From contig CAUYUJ010009557.1 of NCBI GenBank assembly GCA_963575745.1, positions 357,501-421,500 of the forward strand: a stretch of DNA of 64,000 nucleotides, read 5' to 3'. Below are positions 28,931 through 39,440 of this stretch, one piece after another. Every line of letters starts with the position of its first letter. Within the stretch, counting starts at the first letter, position 1. The notes beneath the pieces were generated by a model. The model was not told where the DNA came from. It did not search any database and saw only the letters and a program-made list of their open reading frames with translations. The position numbers were made by a program, and so were the translations under genes. The stretch is from Prorocentrum cordatum (Eukaryota > Sar > Dinophyceae > Prorocentrales > Prorocentraceae).

Positions 28931-30540
28931 TGCTGCATTCCAAGAGGGCCGGGGTGACGCGGGTGCGCAGGTGACTGCGAGCGACTGCGCCGAGGCAGTG
29001 CGGGATGTTTGTCGAGAGGAAAGTGCGGCTGGGAGACGGCCCGCGCACCCCCCCCCTGCGGAGGAAGAGGGGCCGAGCCTGGAGCCACGAGGCGGTGAAG
29101 AGGAGGGAGCAGGCGCCTGTATCCCCTCCCCTTCTCCCAAGGCACAGTAGCGGTGGGGGAGGGAGACCAATAGAGGAGGCACGAGAAAAGTAAAGAGAAG
29201 AAGGTGGTACTTGAAGAGGTTCTGGGAAAGAACACGGAGAAGGATGACGGCAACGATGAAGACCACGACCAAGACGACGACGACGACGACAACGCCGGCG
29301 ACGACGAGGTGCTGGCGCCTGCCGTCCGCAGGGCGACACTGGGCAGAGTTCGCGCAGCAGATCTTGAGCCCGCAGAGCATGCCTCCACCGCACCCGCGCA
29401 CCGCCACGCTCAGAGAGCATCCGCCGCAAAATGCTAGGTCACCGAACTTCTTTCCGCATCGAGCCCTGCGTTGCGCGGTCATCTCGGCGCCTTCGCGCCG
29501 CCCTCTGAAGAATGAGCCCCATCCCCACTGGCATGGCCTTGGCCCCGCTGGCCGACTGAAATCCCGTGGGTGGGGATCACTATGTGACCCACGGCTCCAC
29601 GCTCCCCCCCAATGCTAGTGGGATCGCCCCCCAGCCCCCGCTGGATGGGTACGCCCGTGAGCCTCACGAAGGCCCCCCGAATGGAATCACCCCCCCCCCC
29701 CCCGTGGTCGTGGCCCTGTGGCCGTGGCGTGGTGGTGGGTGCCGTTCCCCCCCCCATCCCGCTGTGAGTGTGGGGTGGTTCGTCGTCGTCGTCGTCGTCG
29801 TCTTCCGTCGGCGGCGTCGTCGTGTCGGTATCTGCGTCATCGTCGTCGTCATCGTCGTCGTCGTCGTCGTCAACCCCCCCCCAATCCCATCTGGGAGGTG
29901 GGGGGGGCTGTGGAACCCTGGGGCCCGTCCACTTTGGAATGGGGGTCCTGTGAACCCTCGACCTGGTATCGTGCATGCCGTCGACTTCGGGTTTCGCAGG
30001 GGCTCTTCCCGCCTGGGGGGGGTGGGCCAGTGGGGCAACGATACCATGGCCCAACGGGGATTGGGATGACTTGGGCGATGCTGGGACAAGGGCGGCTCTC
30101 CGGGCCAGACCTCGGCGGGCGGAGAGCAGTCATCTTAGCGCCCCCGCGGACGACCTAGGGAAGAGGGCTCGAGACGTCGGATTGGATCAAGCATGTCAGA
30201 CCCCTCGGGGTCGGTGCAGGTGCATGGGTTCCTGGCAACAGGCAACGGGGACAAGGTGCAGATGAGACGTTTGCCCCCCTCCTTCTCGTCCTCCTCGTAC
30301 TCCCCCCTCCCATCTCATCCCCACTCAGCAAGCAAACTACAACAAATTACCAACCTCCCCTTCAGTTTGCTCCGCAATCCCCCTCCATTCTCCTCTCCTT
30401 CCGCATTCCTCCTCCCCCTCCGTACCCTTCCTCACAAGGTGGCCCTGAGTCCTCCTGCTGCATGCTTGTGCGAGGATAGTCCCTCCAACTGCCACGAGTC
30501 CGCCTGAATCCTCAGAAGAAGGAGAGAACTCCATAAACAT
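28931..30540. other. No gene; microsatellites at 29268-29300 and 29775-29880
   Basis: Holds (GAC)n near 29270-29300 and (GTC)n near 29780-29880. 'cccactggcatggccttggccccgctggccga' (29524) resembles 'cccagcggcgtggcctgggccccgctggccga' (26939). ORFs are on both strands and show no domain. Confidence 0.45.
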
Positions 30541-31190
30541 AAACTGTTTGGCGCTGCGGTTGGATTTCTTGAATCTGCGCTCGACCCTCATCCCTGGTGC
30601 GCGGAGCGTGCCAGGGGCGGCGCCAGGGGCGGCGCCAAAGGCGCCGCCGGGGGGGGGGGGCCAGCGCGGATCCAAGAAATGCGCGCGGAGCGCCAAAAGT
30701 TTATGTATATGGTGTTTTTCATCGACGAATCCTGCAAAACCCCCCTGGAACATCAGAACACCTTCCAGGACGTCTCCTCCGCTTCCCCCCCTTCACAATC
30801 GACGGATGGCAAGCGCGACAGCCAGGGAAAGAGGAACGACGACCGACGACCGACGACGCCGACGACGATCCTGACGCCGATGCCGACCAACGACGACGGG
30901 GCCGACGTCGACATCGCCGGAGACGGGGCCGACGACGACGACCGACAACGACGACGCCCACAACGACAACGACTACGCCGACGACGACCGTCGCTGGGGC
31001 CGAACTCGCCGCCGCTGATGCCGCCAGCGAAGCCGACGACGGCAACCGATGTCGCCGACGCCGACGGTTGGGTCAGACGAGAGAGGGAGCTAGCAAAGGG
31101 GGAGTGAGTCGATCGGTTAATTCGGCAAGCTCTCCAGACGCTAGTGCCTGGGAGCAGGGCCAAGACGGCTGCATGCAGAAGATGTCCTAC
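30541..31190. other. No gene; GGCGCC-rich and GACGACG-rich stretches
   Basis: At 30590-30700 the block found at 3815-3912 reappears. At 30835-31080 the sequence is dominated by GACGACGCCGACGACGAT-like words. Open frames are compositional. Confidence 0.45.
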
Positions 31191-31194
31191 CCTC

Positions 31195-31402
31195 CCCCTA
31201 TTCTTCCTCCTCCTCCTCCTCCTCCTCCTCCCCCTCCTCTTCCTCCTCCTCCTCCTCCTCCTCCTCCTCCTCCTCCTCCTCCTCCTCCTCCCCCCCTCGT
31301 CGTCGTCGTCGTCCTGCTCCTCCTGCTACTCCTGCTCCTCCTGCTCCTCCTCCTCCTCCTCGTGTTCCTGCTCCTCCTCCTCCTCCTCCTCTTTTTCCTC
31401 CG
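31195..31402. repeat. (TCC)n / (CTCCTG)n microsatellite
   Basis: CTCCTCCTC runs with a GTCGTCGTC insert at about 31296-31310 and CTGCTCCTC at the right. Confidence 0.9.
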
Positions 31403-31532
31403 CGCGAGAGGAGGAAGGGGGGTTGGAAAGGGGATCTGCGAAGGCCCGCCGAGGTTTCTGGACGCCTCTAGAGGTCACTCGCCAAGGAGTGCCAGAACAT
31501 GTAGATCTTCCTCGCACCCAGGGGGCGGTGGA

Positions 31533-31718
31533 TACTCAGAGTTTCTTAAGAAGCGTCGGGGGGGCGTCACCCCCGCCGACAGCCCCACATCGACCCCCGT
31601 CGCGGACAGCGACCGCGCGCCGACGGCGCTCCGACCCCCGTCGCGGCGCGACGACGAGGCGAGGTTGACCGCCGTCGGGGGGGTACCCCCCCCACACTTC
31701 TTAAGACACCCAGGAGTC
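31533..31718. mobile_element. Foldback element related to family F
   Basis: The left arm 'actcagagtttcttaagaag' followed by a G-run is mirrored on the right by a C-run and 'cttcttaagacacccaggagt'. The centre holds a second palindromic pair around 'cgacccccgtcgcgg' (31590 and 31634). Like family F it has an A/T palindrome (CTTCTTAAGAAG) beside homopolymer arms, but the sequence is different enough that I do not call it the same family. Confidence 0.6.
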
Positions 31719-31897
31719 TTTGGGCCCCAGGGTCGGCCCCAACAGCGCCTCCCCAAGGTCCAGGAAAAGATCGGCTTCCCACGCGGCGGACACGGGAAAG
31801 ACGAGACGACAGCGAAGGGACGGTTTGCGCGGCCGCGACGCCTGGGGGCAAACACCTGGGTCCTGACCCCCTGAGGTTGCCCGAGGGCAGGCGCGGA
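31719..31897. other. No gene
   Basis: Short spacer between two TIR elements; compositional ORFs only. Confidence 0.35.
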
Positions 31898-32074
31898 GTT
31901 AGGTCGGGCCTGTCCCCCTAGAGGGGGATTTTGGGCCAAACAATGAAAAACCGTTCTATGTATTTTCCTTAAAAAAATCCCCAAATGCTGGAAACTACTC
32001 CAGAAAGAGCTCTCTGACAATATTTTTTACTATTCTTGAATGTTCCCCCTGTAGAGGGACAGGCCCGACTTAAC
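31898..32074. mobile_element. MITE family M1, best-preserved copy
   Basis: 31-base terminal inverted repeats with 3 mismatches: left begins GTTAGGTCGGGCCTGTCC, right ends GGACAGGCCCGACTTAAC. AT-rich centre, 'gattttgggccaaacaatg' inside the left end, no ORF; 177 bp. If the element proper starts at GGTCGGG and ends CCCGAC, it is flanked by TTA on both sides, as expected of PIF/Harbinger-type elements; this is suggestive only. Confidence 0.8.
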
Positions 32075-32351
32075 CCCAGCGGCCCCTGGAGACCTCTGGA
32101 GGCCCGCCGCAGGAACGGTCGAAGGACTCCCCCCTCCCCCCTTTGACCCTCGACAAGCACCAGCCTCCGACGAAACGACGGCGCCGCCCGACGGCGACCT
32201 AAGCGCGGCGCGGCGGCGCCGCCAGAGTCGAATCGCTAAATCAGATCGGCGATCGAAAGGAACCGGATCGGCGGACGTCGGCAGCCGAGCCGGGAGAGAA
32301 GCCGAACCGGCGGAGAGGCCAGCAGGCCAACACGGCCTCCTCTGGAAAACA

Positions 32352-32510
32352 GGCTCCAGATTGGACTCCGAGGTCGAAGCGCATCGAACCGGACCGATCG
32401 AAATCGAGTCGGAGGAATCAGAATCGAGACAAGCGCCAAATTGGACTCCGAAGTCGAAGCGCATCGAACCGGAACCGATCGAACTCGAGTCGGAGGCGTC
32501 CGAATCGAGC
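32352..32510 (+). repeat. ~82-bp tandem duplication
   Basis: 'attggactccgaggtcgaagc...catcgaaccgga...ccgatcgaa...gagtcggagg' occurs at about 32354 and 32433 with few differences, including one extra A in the second copy. Confidence 0.85.
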
Positions 32511-32517
32511 CCTGCCG

Positions 32518-33190
32518 GAGGAGGAGGAGGAGGAGGAGGAGGAAGAGGAGGAGGGGGAGAGAGGAGGGAGGAGGGAGGAGGAGGAGGAGGAGGAAGAGGA
32601 GGAGGAGGAGGAGGAGGAGGAGGAGGAGGAAGAGGAGGAGGAGGAGGAAGGAGGGAGGAGGAGGAGGCCACCCTCCGCGGGGGCGACGAGCGCGGCCCGC
32701 CGAGCCGTCGGAGCGCGCAGGCGGGCGGAGCCGCGCCAGAGCATGGCGGCGGACGAGGAGCCGCCGCCTGGTGCCCGCCCGGCGTCGGCGTCGCCGCCGC
32801 CGCCCGCCGTCGCCGCCCATCGTCGCTGCGGCCGCCGTCGTCGTCGCCGCCGCAATCGCCGAGGTCGCCGTCCTCGTCGTCGTCGTAGCAGTCGTTGTCC
32901 TCGGGGCTGGCGCCGTCGCCGCCCGCCGTCGCCGTGGCCGTCGCCGCCGCCGCCCGTCGCCGTCGCCGCGGTCATCGCTGCCATCGTACCCGACGTGGTG
33001 GCCGTCGCCGTCGCAGAGGTCGGGGCCCTGGTCGTCGTCGCAAGCGTCACCGCTGGCGCTGAGGTCGGGGTCGGAAGGTGTGGCCGGCGTCCCTCCTCTA
33101 CCGATCCCCTCCTCCTTCCCCCCCTCCTCTCGCCTCCTCTTCCTCCTCCTCCTCCTCCTCCTCCTCCTCCTCCTCCATCCCTCCTCCTGA
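32518..33190. repeat. (GGA)n, (CGTCGC)n and (CTC)n low-complexity block
   Basis: (GGA)n at 32518-32670, GTCGCCGCC/GTCGTCGTC-rich sequence at 32700-33110, and (CTC)n at 33130-33185. The long ORFs are poly-Arg/Gly/Ser artefacts. Confidence 0.85.
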
Positions 33191-33301
33191 TAAGCAACTC
33201 CTCCCTGTCGCACCCTCAGACGTTTCGGTAGGGCGGGTTGGGAGTTTCGCCTGAGACTTCCCCTCTACGTATGACCCTGAATCTTGAAATCCGCAACAAA
33301 G

Positions 33302-33560
33302 TCAAGGATGGTGCACAGGCTGTTTTTTAATTTCGGCTCTCGCCGTAGCGCCACGCACATTCGCCTTCAAAGTTCGCTTCAGTTTCAAGGATGGACGTGG
33401 GTCGTTTTCAAAACTTGGCCATCGCCTTTGCGCCGCGCCCATTTGATTTAAAACTGTGCGGCTCAAGGAGGGACAGAAGGTCGTCTTCACATTCGGGCTC
33501 CCGCCTTTGAACCGCGCACATTCGTGTTCAGAGTTTGCGCCGGCATCAAGGATGGAGGGA
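33302..33560 (+). repeat. ~81-bp tandem repeat, three units
   Basis: 'tcaaggatgg' or 'tcaaggaggg' recurs at 33302, 33385, 33463 and 33546, each followed by 'gtcgt(t/c)ttca', 'ccgcctttg' and 'cgc(g/a)cacattcg' or variants. Confidence 0.8.
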
Positions 33561-34079
33561 GATGCGTGAATTCGTCTAAACAGTTTGCAGCGCTTGCATA
33601 GATGAATGGCGCTGTTCCTCTTCACACTGAGACTTTCGAGTGGGACTTGCTTAATCTGAGATGTACCAGGAATGTGAACATATGCCAGTGTAACAGCTGT
33701 ACGGCTGGAGGGCGCTTCCCCGGTTGAGTTGTCGTTTCATTCGATGACCTGACACGTGCACTCGTGCGACGAATTTCGCAAATGGGGGTGGTCCTTTTTT
33801 TTTGAAGCGGGGATCTCGCTGGACACCCCGTGGAATTGTATGGTGACACCTTGTCGAATTCCATACAGTCGGGGCGTTGACCTAAGGAACCCTAAATTCG
33901 CCGGCCCAACGGGCCAGGGCGTGCTAAGATCTCCGGTAACTGGTTAACAGTATTAACAGTATTTCTAGTTCGCGCGCGCGGGGCGGCCCCTGGGGGTCCC
34001 CCGGCGAAAAGTACCCCGACCAACGCCCGGTCGCCGCCCGACCAAGTCTACTCAGAGATGGTTTTCCTTCTGGGTGCGG
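33561..34079. other. No gene seen
   Basis: Ordinary-composition sequence, lower GC than its surroundings. No ORF over 80 codons with a domain, no RNA gene recognised. Confidence 0.4.
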
Positions 34080-34730
34080 CCTCTCAGGCTCCCCAGAGCG
34101 CGCTCAGAGTGCCCCAAGAGGCCCCCAAGACTGCCCAAGAGGCCCCCGAGACGCCCAAAGAGCGCTCGAAGACGCCGAAGATGACCCCAAGACGGCCCAA
34201 AAGGCCCCCAAGACAGCCCAAGAGGCCTCCAAGACGCCCCAAGAGCCTTCCAAGAGGCCTCCGAAGAGAGCCCCAAGAGGCCAAAATCGTTGATTTTCAT
34301 TGTTTTTTCGATGTTTTTTGTGTTCTGGCTTTTTCGGCTTCCGGACGCTCCAAGACGGCCCAAGAGGCCCCCAAGACCGCTCCAAGACGGCCCACGAAGC
34401 TCCCAAGACGGCGCCGAAACGACCCAAGAGAGCCCTCAAGACGGCCCAAGTGCCGCCCAAGACGGACCAAGAGGCCCCAAGACGGGCCCAAGAGGGACTC
34501 AGGAGGGATACCGAGAACTCAAAAATGGAGCCCTCCGTCCCAGAAGGCGCCCAGGAGGTCCCAAAGAGGCCCCAAGAGGCCTCCAAGAGGCCCCAAGATG
34601 TCGCCAAGAGGCCCCAGGAGACTCCCAGGAGGCCCAAAAGAAGCCCCAGAAGGCTTCAAACATGTCTCCCAGGCGCCCCCGAACGGCCTCTCAACAGACC
34701 CCAAGAGGCCCCCCAAAGAAGCATCTTGAC
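34080..34730 (-). repeat. AAGAGGCCCC low-complexity repeat, 650 bp
   Basis: 'gcccaagaggcccccaagacggcccaag' type sequence, the reverse complement of the CTTGGGGCC blocks at 15600-18345. An AT-rich insert (aaaatcgttgattttcattg, about 34283-34345) matches in sense the 'aaaatcaatgattttgg' (16526) next to the other block, so the blocks are related over more than the simple repeat. All six frames are open and uninformative. Confidence 0.8.
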
Positions 34731-35503
34731 GACGACTCTATTTCGCCCCATCGAGAGACGACCCCCAGGGAACTGCTTCACCATCAAAACTCCCCACGCA
34801 ACGCGTCCGAACGACACCCGCCCCCAAGAGCGCAACATGGGCAACGAACACACAGACAAAAACCAGCGATGCCATATCACGGGCCGGCGGAATGAGCGAA
34901 GCGATTCAATAAGGAACGATGCCCCTTTTCTCCACACATTGAACTTCGATTTCCCATGGAAAACCTAAGGAAAACCCAAAGCAAACTGCGAAACAACTAA
35001 GGAACACGGAGCCCCTCCCCAACTAAAAGGTTCCTTTTTCAGCGCCCCGACTGTAATGATCCATAGCAAACGGATGCAAGGCAATTGCGTTTCTCCACGG
35101 CGCCCTCGCCCAAATCTCAGGCCCATGTGGTGCTGGTCTTTCATGGGCGGCGCCTCCTGCAGGGCAACGGACAGCTCACAGGGAGCTGTAAAGGGAGACT
35201 TGGCAAGGGAGGGTGTGTTGCAGCTTCGTTCGTGCGTCTTCATTTTAGTCTGGACATCCCTCCTCCTCCTCCTCCTCCTCCTCCTGTTCCTCCCCTTTTC
35301 CTTTCCACGGACCTCCGCGGACCTCCCTTCCTCTCCCTCCTCGCCCACTGCTCCCTCCCCTCCAACTCTTCATTCCTCGACCCCCCTGCCGCCTCTCCCC
35401 CTGCAACTCTTCCACCCCCCCCCCGCCCCCCGCATCCTGCCACCTGCCCTCCGTCCCCCCAACGCCGCCACATGTTGAGCAGGGACCGACCGTCCCGGCA
35501 TTC
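34731..35503. other. No supported gene; short (CTC)n at 35262-35285
   Basis: Mixed sequence and a pyrimidine-rich stretch (35260-35460). No domain in any ORF. Confidence 0.4.
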
Positions 35504-35679
35504 CCATAGGCCTACCACGAAATGTTCTTAGATCCCAGACATGTTCTCATAACAAAAACGATGTTCTTAGAACATAGACCCGATGTGATAAAGCAAGACT
35601 GTCCCTGCCAGAAGTGTTCTAAGAACATTTCGTGGAAACCACAAAAGGTTCTTAGACCATTGTTTGGTAGGCCTATAGG
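35503..35679. mobile_element. MITE-like element with nested palindromes
   Basis: Outer inverted repeat CC(C/T)ATAGGCCTACCA at 35503-35517 and about 35665-35679. Inside lies a perfect 18-bp inverted pair (35515-35532 and 35618-35635; left arm CCACGAAATGTTCTTAGA) and the palindrome TGTTCTTAGAACA at about 35562. 177 bp, lower GC than the flanks, no ORF. No target duplication could be assigned. Confidence 0.75.
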
Positions 35680-36275
35680 CACGCCAGGACGCTTCGCCAC
35701 TGCTTGAACACGGCGGCGCACGGCCCCCTGGCCGCTGCCGCCGACGCCGCCGACGCCTCCCACCGACGGGGCGGGCCACGCCCTCAGGCTAGGCCTGGCT
35801 GGCACCTTGGGAGCCGGGAGGCCCCCGAACCTCGGAGGGCCTGGGCCCGCGCAGGTGAGAAGGTCGGCCCCGGGACCCGTCCCGAGGTGCGCTCTGGCCA
35901 GGGCACGTCGGGGCAGACCCAGCAGACGCGAGGAGCGGGGCCAGAAGCGGCCAGAAGGGCGATCGAAACCTCCACTTGTGGCTGCCTAGAGCCTCTCTGT
36001 TTTTCTCTCTCTCTCTCTCTCTCTTTCCCTCCCTCTGGAGGCCTCCAACTTGGGGTCCGAACGCATGGGGTGGGAAGGTGAGGCCGCAATTCCGATTCCT
36101 CAGCGATGCGTCCGCGACGCGGCGACGCCGAGATGGGCAAAATCGGGCCCCACATCGAGCCGCGTCGCCGATGCGCGCATCAGAAGCGATGCGGCGCGAT
36201 CCTCCGACCCCGGCCACTCGGACCCTCGCATTTGCCTCGCTCGCAGGGAACGGCTCCTGAGGGATCAGGGGCGCA
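35680..36275. other. GC-rich, no supported gene; (TC)n at 36002-36024
   Basis: ORFs on both strands are compositional. A (TC)11-type run is the only simple feature. Confidence 0.4.
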
Positions 36276-36276
36276 A

Positions 36277-36390
36277 CTCATGGCCGGCGGCATGTGCGCG
36301 GCCCAGGGGTGGGCCAGGGACGTCTTGGAATAAGAAGAGGCGCCACGAAACCTGGGGAGATATCATGCCCCGCCGCCATGACGCACACAC
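36277..36390. repeat. Hairpin-bearing dispersed repeat H, copy 4
   Basis: 'ggccggcggcatgtgcgcggcccag', 'gaataagaagaggcgcca', 'gaaacctggggaga', then a decayed hairpin (TCATG / CATGA) and an immediate change to a CA-rich tract. Confidence 0.7.
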
Positions 36391-37080
36391 CCACACACAC
36401 ATCCACGCACACACAAACACACGCACGCACACACGCACACACGCACACACACACACACGCACACACTCATACACGCACACACCCACACACACAGCACACG
36501 TGCACACGCACACACGCACACGCACACGCACACACGCCACACGCACACACGCACACGCACACACGCCACAGACACAGACACAGCACACAGACACACAGTA
36601 CAGACACGGACACAGACACAGACACAAACACAGACACAGACACAGACACAGACACAGACACAGACACAGACACAGAACAGACACAGACACAGACACAGAC
36701 ACAGACACAGCCACAGCCACAGCCACAGCCACAGCCACAGCCACAGCCACAGCCACAGCCACAGCCACAGCCACAGCCACAGCCACAGACACAGACACAG
36801 ACACAGGACACACAGACACACAGAACACACAGACACACAGACACACAGACCAACACGACCTTCGGGTCGCACACAGACACACATACCAATACACACAGAC
36901 ACACAGACACACACATAACACAGAACCAACGTACACACAGACAACACAGACCCCAGAACACCCAGACACCCAGACACCAGACACACAGAACACACTAGAC
37001 ACACAGACCACAGACCACAGACACCAAACACCACGACGCACAACCCAACAACACAGACACACGACACCAGTCACACAGCC
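36385..37080. repeat. CACACA / CACAGA microsatellite tract
   Basis: (CA)n with G variants, then (CAGACA)n and (CAGCCA)n, the latter at about 36710-36788. Grades into the 8-bp repeat. Long ORFs are open on both strands because stop codons cannot form. Confidence 0.95.
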
Positions 37081-38440
37081 GACAGACACCGAGACACAGA
37101 GACACAGAGACACAGAGACACAGAGACACAGAGACACAGAGACACAGAGACACAGATACACAGAGACACAGAGACACAGAGACACAGAGACACAGAGACA
37201 CAGAGACACAGAGACACAGAGACACAGAGACACAGAGACACAGAGACACAGAGACACAGAGACACAGAGACACAGAGACACAGAGACAGAGACACAGAGA
37301 GACAGAGACACAGAGACACAGAGACACAGAGACACAGAGACACAGAGACACAGAGACACAGAGACACAGAGACACAGAGACACAGAGACACAGAGACACA
37401 GAGACACAGAGACACAGAGCCACAGAGACACAGAGACACAGAGACACAGAGACACAGAGACACAGAGACACAGAGACACAGAGACACAGAGACACAGAGA
37501 CACAGAGACACAGAAACACAGAGACACAGAGACACAGAGACACAGAGGCACAGAGGCACAGAGGCACAGAGGCACAGAGGCACAGAGACACAGAGACACA
37601 GAGACACAGAGACACAGAGACACAGAGACACAGAGACACAGAGACACAGAGACACAGAGACACAGAGACACAGAGACACAGAGACAGAGACACAGAGACA
37701 CAGAGACACAGAGACACAGAGACACAGAGACACAGAGACACAGAGACACAGAGACACAGAGACACAGAGACACAGAGACACAGAGACACAGAGACACAGA
37801 GACACAGAGACACAGAGACACAGAGACACAGAGACACAGAGACACAGAGACACAGAGACACAGAGACACAGAGACACAGAGACACAGAGACACAGAGACA
37901 CAGAGACACAGAGACACAGAGACACAGAGACACAGAGACACAGAGACACAGAGACACAGATACACAGAGACACAGATACACAGAGACACAGAGACACAGA
38001 GACACAGAGACACAGAGACACAGAGACACAGAGACACAGAGACACAGAGACACAGAGACACAGAGACACAGAGACACAGAGACACAGAGACACAGAGACA
38101 CAGAGACACAGAGACACAGAGACACAGAGACACAGAGACACAGAGACACAGAGACACAGAGACACAGAGACACAGAGACACAGAGACACAGAGACACAGG
38201 GACACAGAGACACAGAGACACAGAGACACAGAGACACAGAGCAAGAGACACAGAGACACAGAGACACAGAGACACAGAGACACAGAGACACAGAGACACA
38301 GAGACACAGAGACACAGACACACAGACACACAGACACACAGACACAGAGACACAGAGACACAGAGACACAGAGACACAGAGACACAGACACAGACACAGA
38401 CACAGACAGACAGACACACACACACACACACTCACACCCC
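37081..38440. repeat. (GAGACACA)n 8-bp satellite, about 1.3 kb
   Basis: About 160 copies of GAGACACA. The periodicity slips where 2-bp or 4-bp pieces are lost (near 37288, 37300, 37684, 38243). Five successive GGCACAGA variant units lie at about 37547-37586, and TACACA variants at about 37153, 37960 and 37976. Three units make 24 bases, so every frame repeats an eight-residue motif without stops. An 853-codon plus-strand frame and an 819-codon minus-strand frame are both open and neither is credible as a gene. Confidence 0.95.
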
Positions 38441-39030
38441 CCTATCATGTCCCCCGAAGGGAGGGAGCGACTGCTGGACCCTGGGAGCTTCCCCCAGGGC
38501 CAGCTCTTCGCCTCTCTCGGGCCTGGCCTCCTGACAAGGGAAGGGGCCGACCGGCCGCGCGCGGCCCAGGCGGGAATACGCCACCCCCCTCCCCCGCCCC
38601 GCCCGCGCTGACGGGGAAGAGGTCCTTCTGCTCGTTCAGTGGCTCCTGCGGCCCCAGCGGGGCGCGCACCCTGCGCGCCCTCCTGGACCATTACTGCCTC
38701 CGCCCACATCACCTCACGCTGCACGACTCACAACGTAACGCCAGACGGAGGACCGCCAAGCAGCGACGTGCCGTGGAAGGAGCAGGGAGAAGAGACAGAA
38801 CGACATGCGCGCCCTCCTCGACCTGAGGTTGGCATCGCTGCCGCGGCGTGCACAGCACGGCTGCGGATGCGCGGCCGCCAAGATGTAACGCAGACGCGCG
38901 TGCACGCGTGCACGTCATTGCCGCGCGCCCCGTGAACGCCGAGGCCCGAGGGCTGGAAATCGTTCGATGCGGGCGCGGCGAAACTGATAAGAATACACTA
39001 CATGTTTGCCAGTGTGGGCCCAAGGAGTTA
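38441..39030. other. No supported gene
   Basis: Mixed GC-rich sequence; overlapping ORFs on both strands, no domain. Confidence 0.4.
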
Positions 39031-39440
39031 TCGCACTGTGGATGTGTAGGCTACATGGTGCAAGCGATCTGGTGTAAACTACGTGGAATAAACTGTAATC
39101 TATAGGCTGTGCGCTACGTGGTGGAGCTGTGAGCTGTAAGCTGCGAGGCGAAACCTGAACAAACCCACCCAGCGCACACGGCGCCCACGAGACGCCCACT
39201 TTGCTTACGGGGATGAGCGCAAATTGCAAGCACGGTTGAAACAATCGACGCAAGCCTGCGAGGGTCCGCGCAGATTTCCTCGATACGTTGGACCCCCCTC
39301 CCTGGCGCGAGTACAGCGCCAGGGGCGTCGCCGGATGCGACGCGAAGGGGGGCCTCGCACATCCCAGGGATCTATTGGACCTCCCAACGCCTATGTTTTT
39401 TTTAATCACGATTCCCCTAGCAGTGCTTGCACTTACGGGT
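39031..39440. repeat. Segment shared with 54880-55420
   Basis: 'tggtgtaaactacgtgg...gtgagctgtaagctg' followed by 'aacccacccagcgcacacggcgcccacgagacgcc' and 'cttacggggatgagcgcaa' parallels 54880-55380, where the order is the same. At 39295-39325 a short palindrome, CCTGGCGCGAG..GCGCCAGG, is present. Confidence 0.6.

Noticed and set aside
33455-33475. GGCTCAAG in the 81-bp tandem repeat as a further SL relic
   Set aside because: Only 8 bases match, none of the CCATTTT part; expected by chance in 64 kb.
34058-34968. Gly/Ser/Trp/Leu or Arg/Pro/Lys ORFs of 150-220 codons
   Set aside because: Repeat translation of the AAGAGGCCCC block; open on both strands.
36050-38724. Open frames of 853 and 819 codons on opposite strands
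   Set aside because: They lie over (CA)n and (GAGACACA)n, which cannot form stop codons; both strands and several phases are open and the translations are pure repeat.
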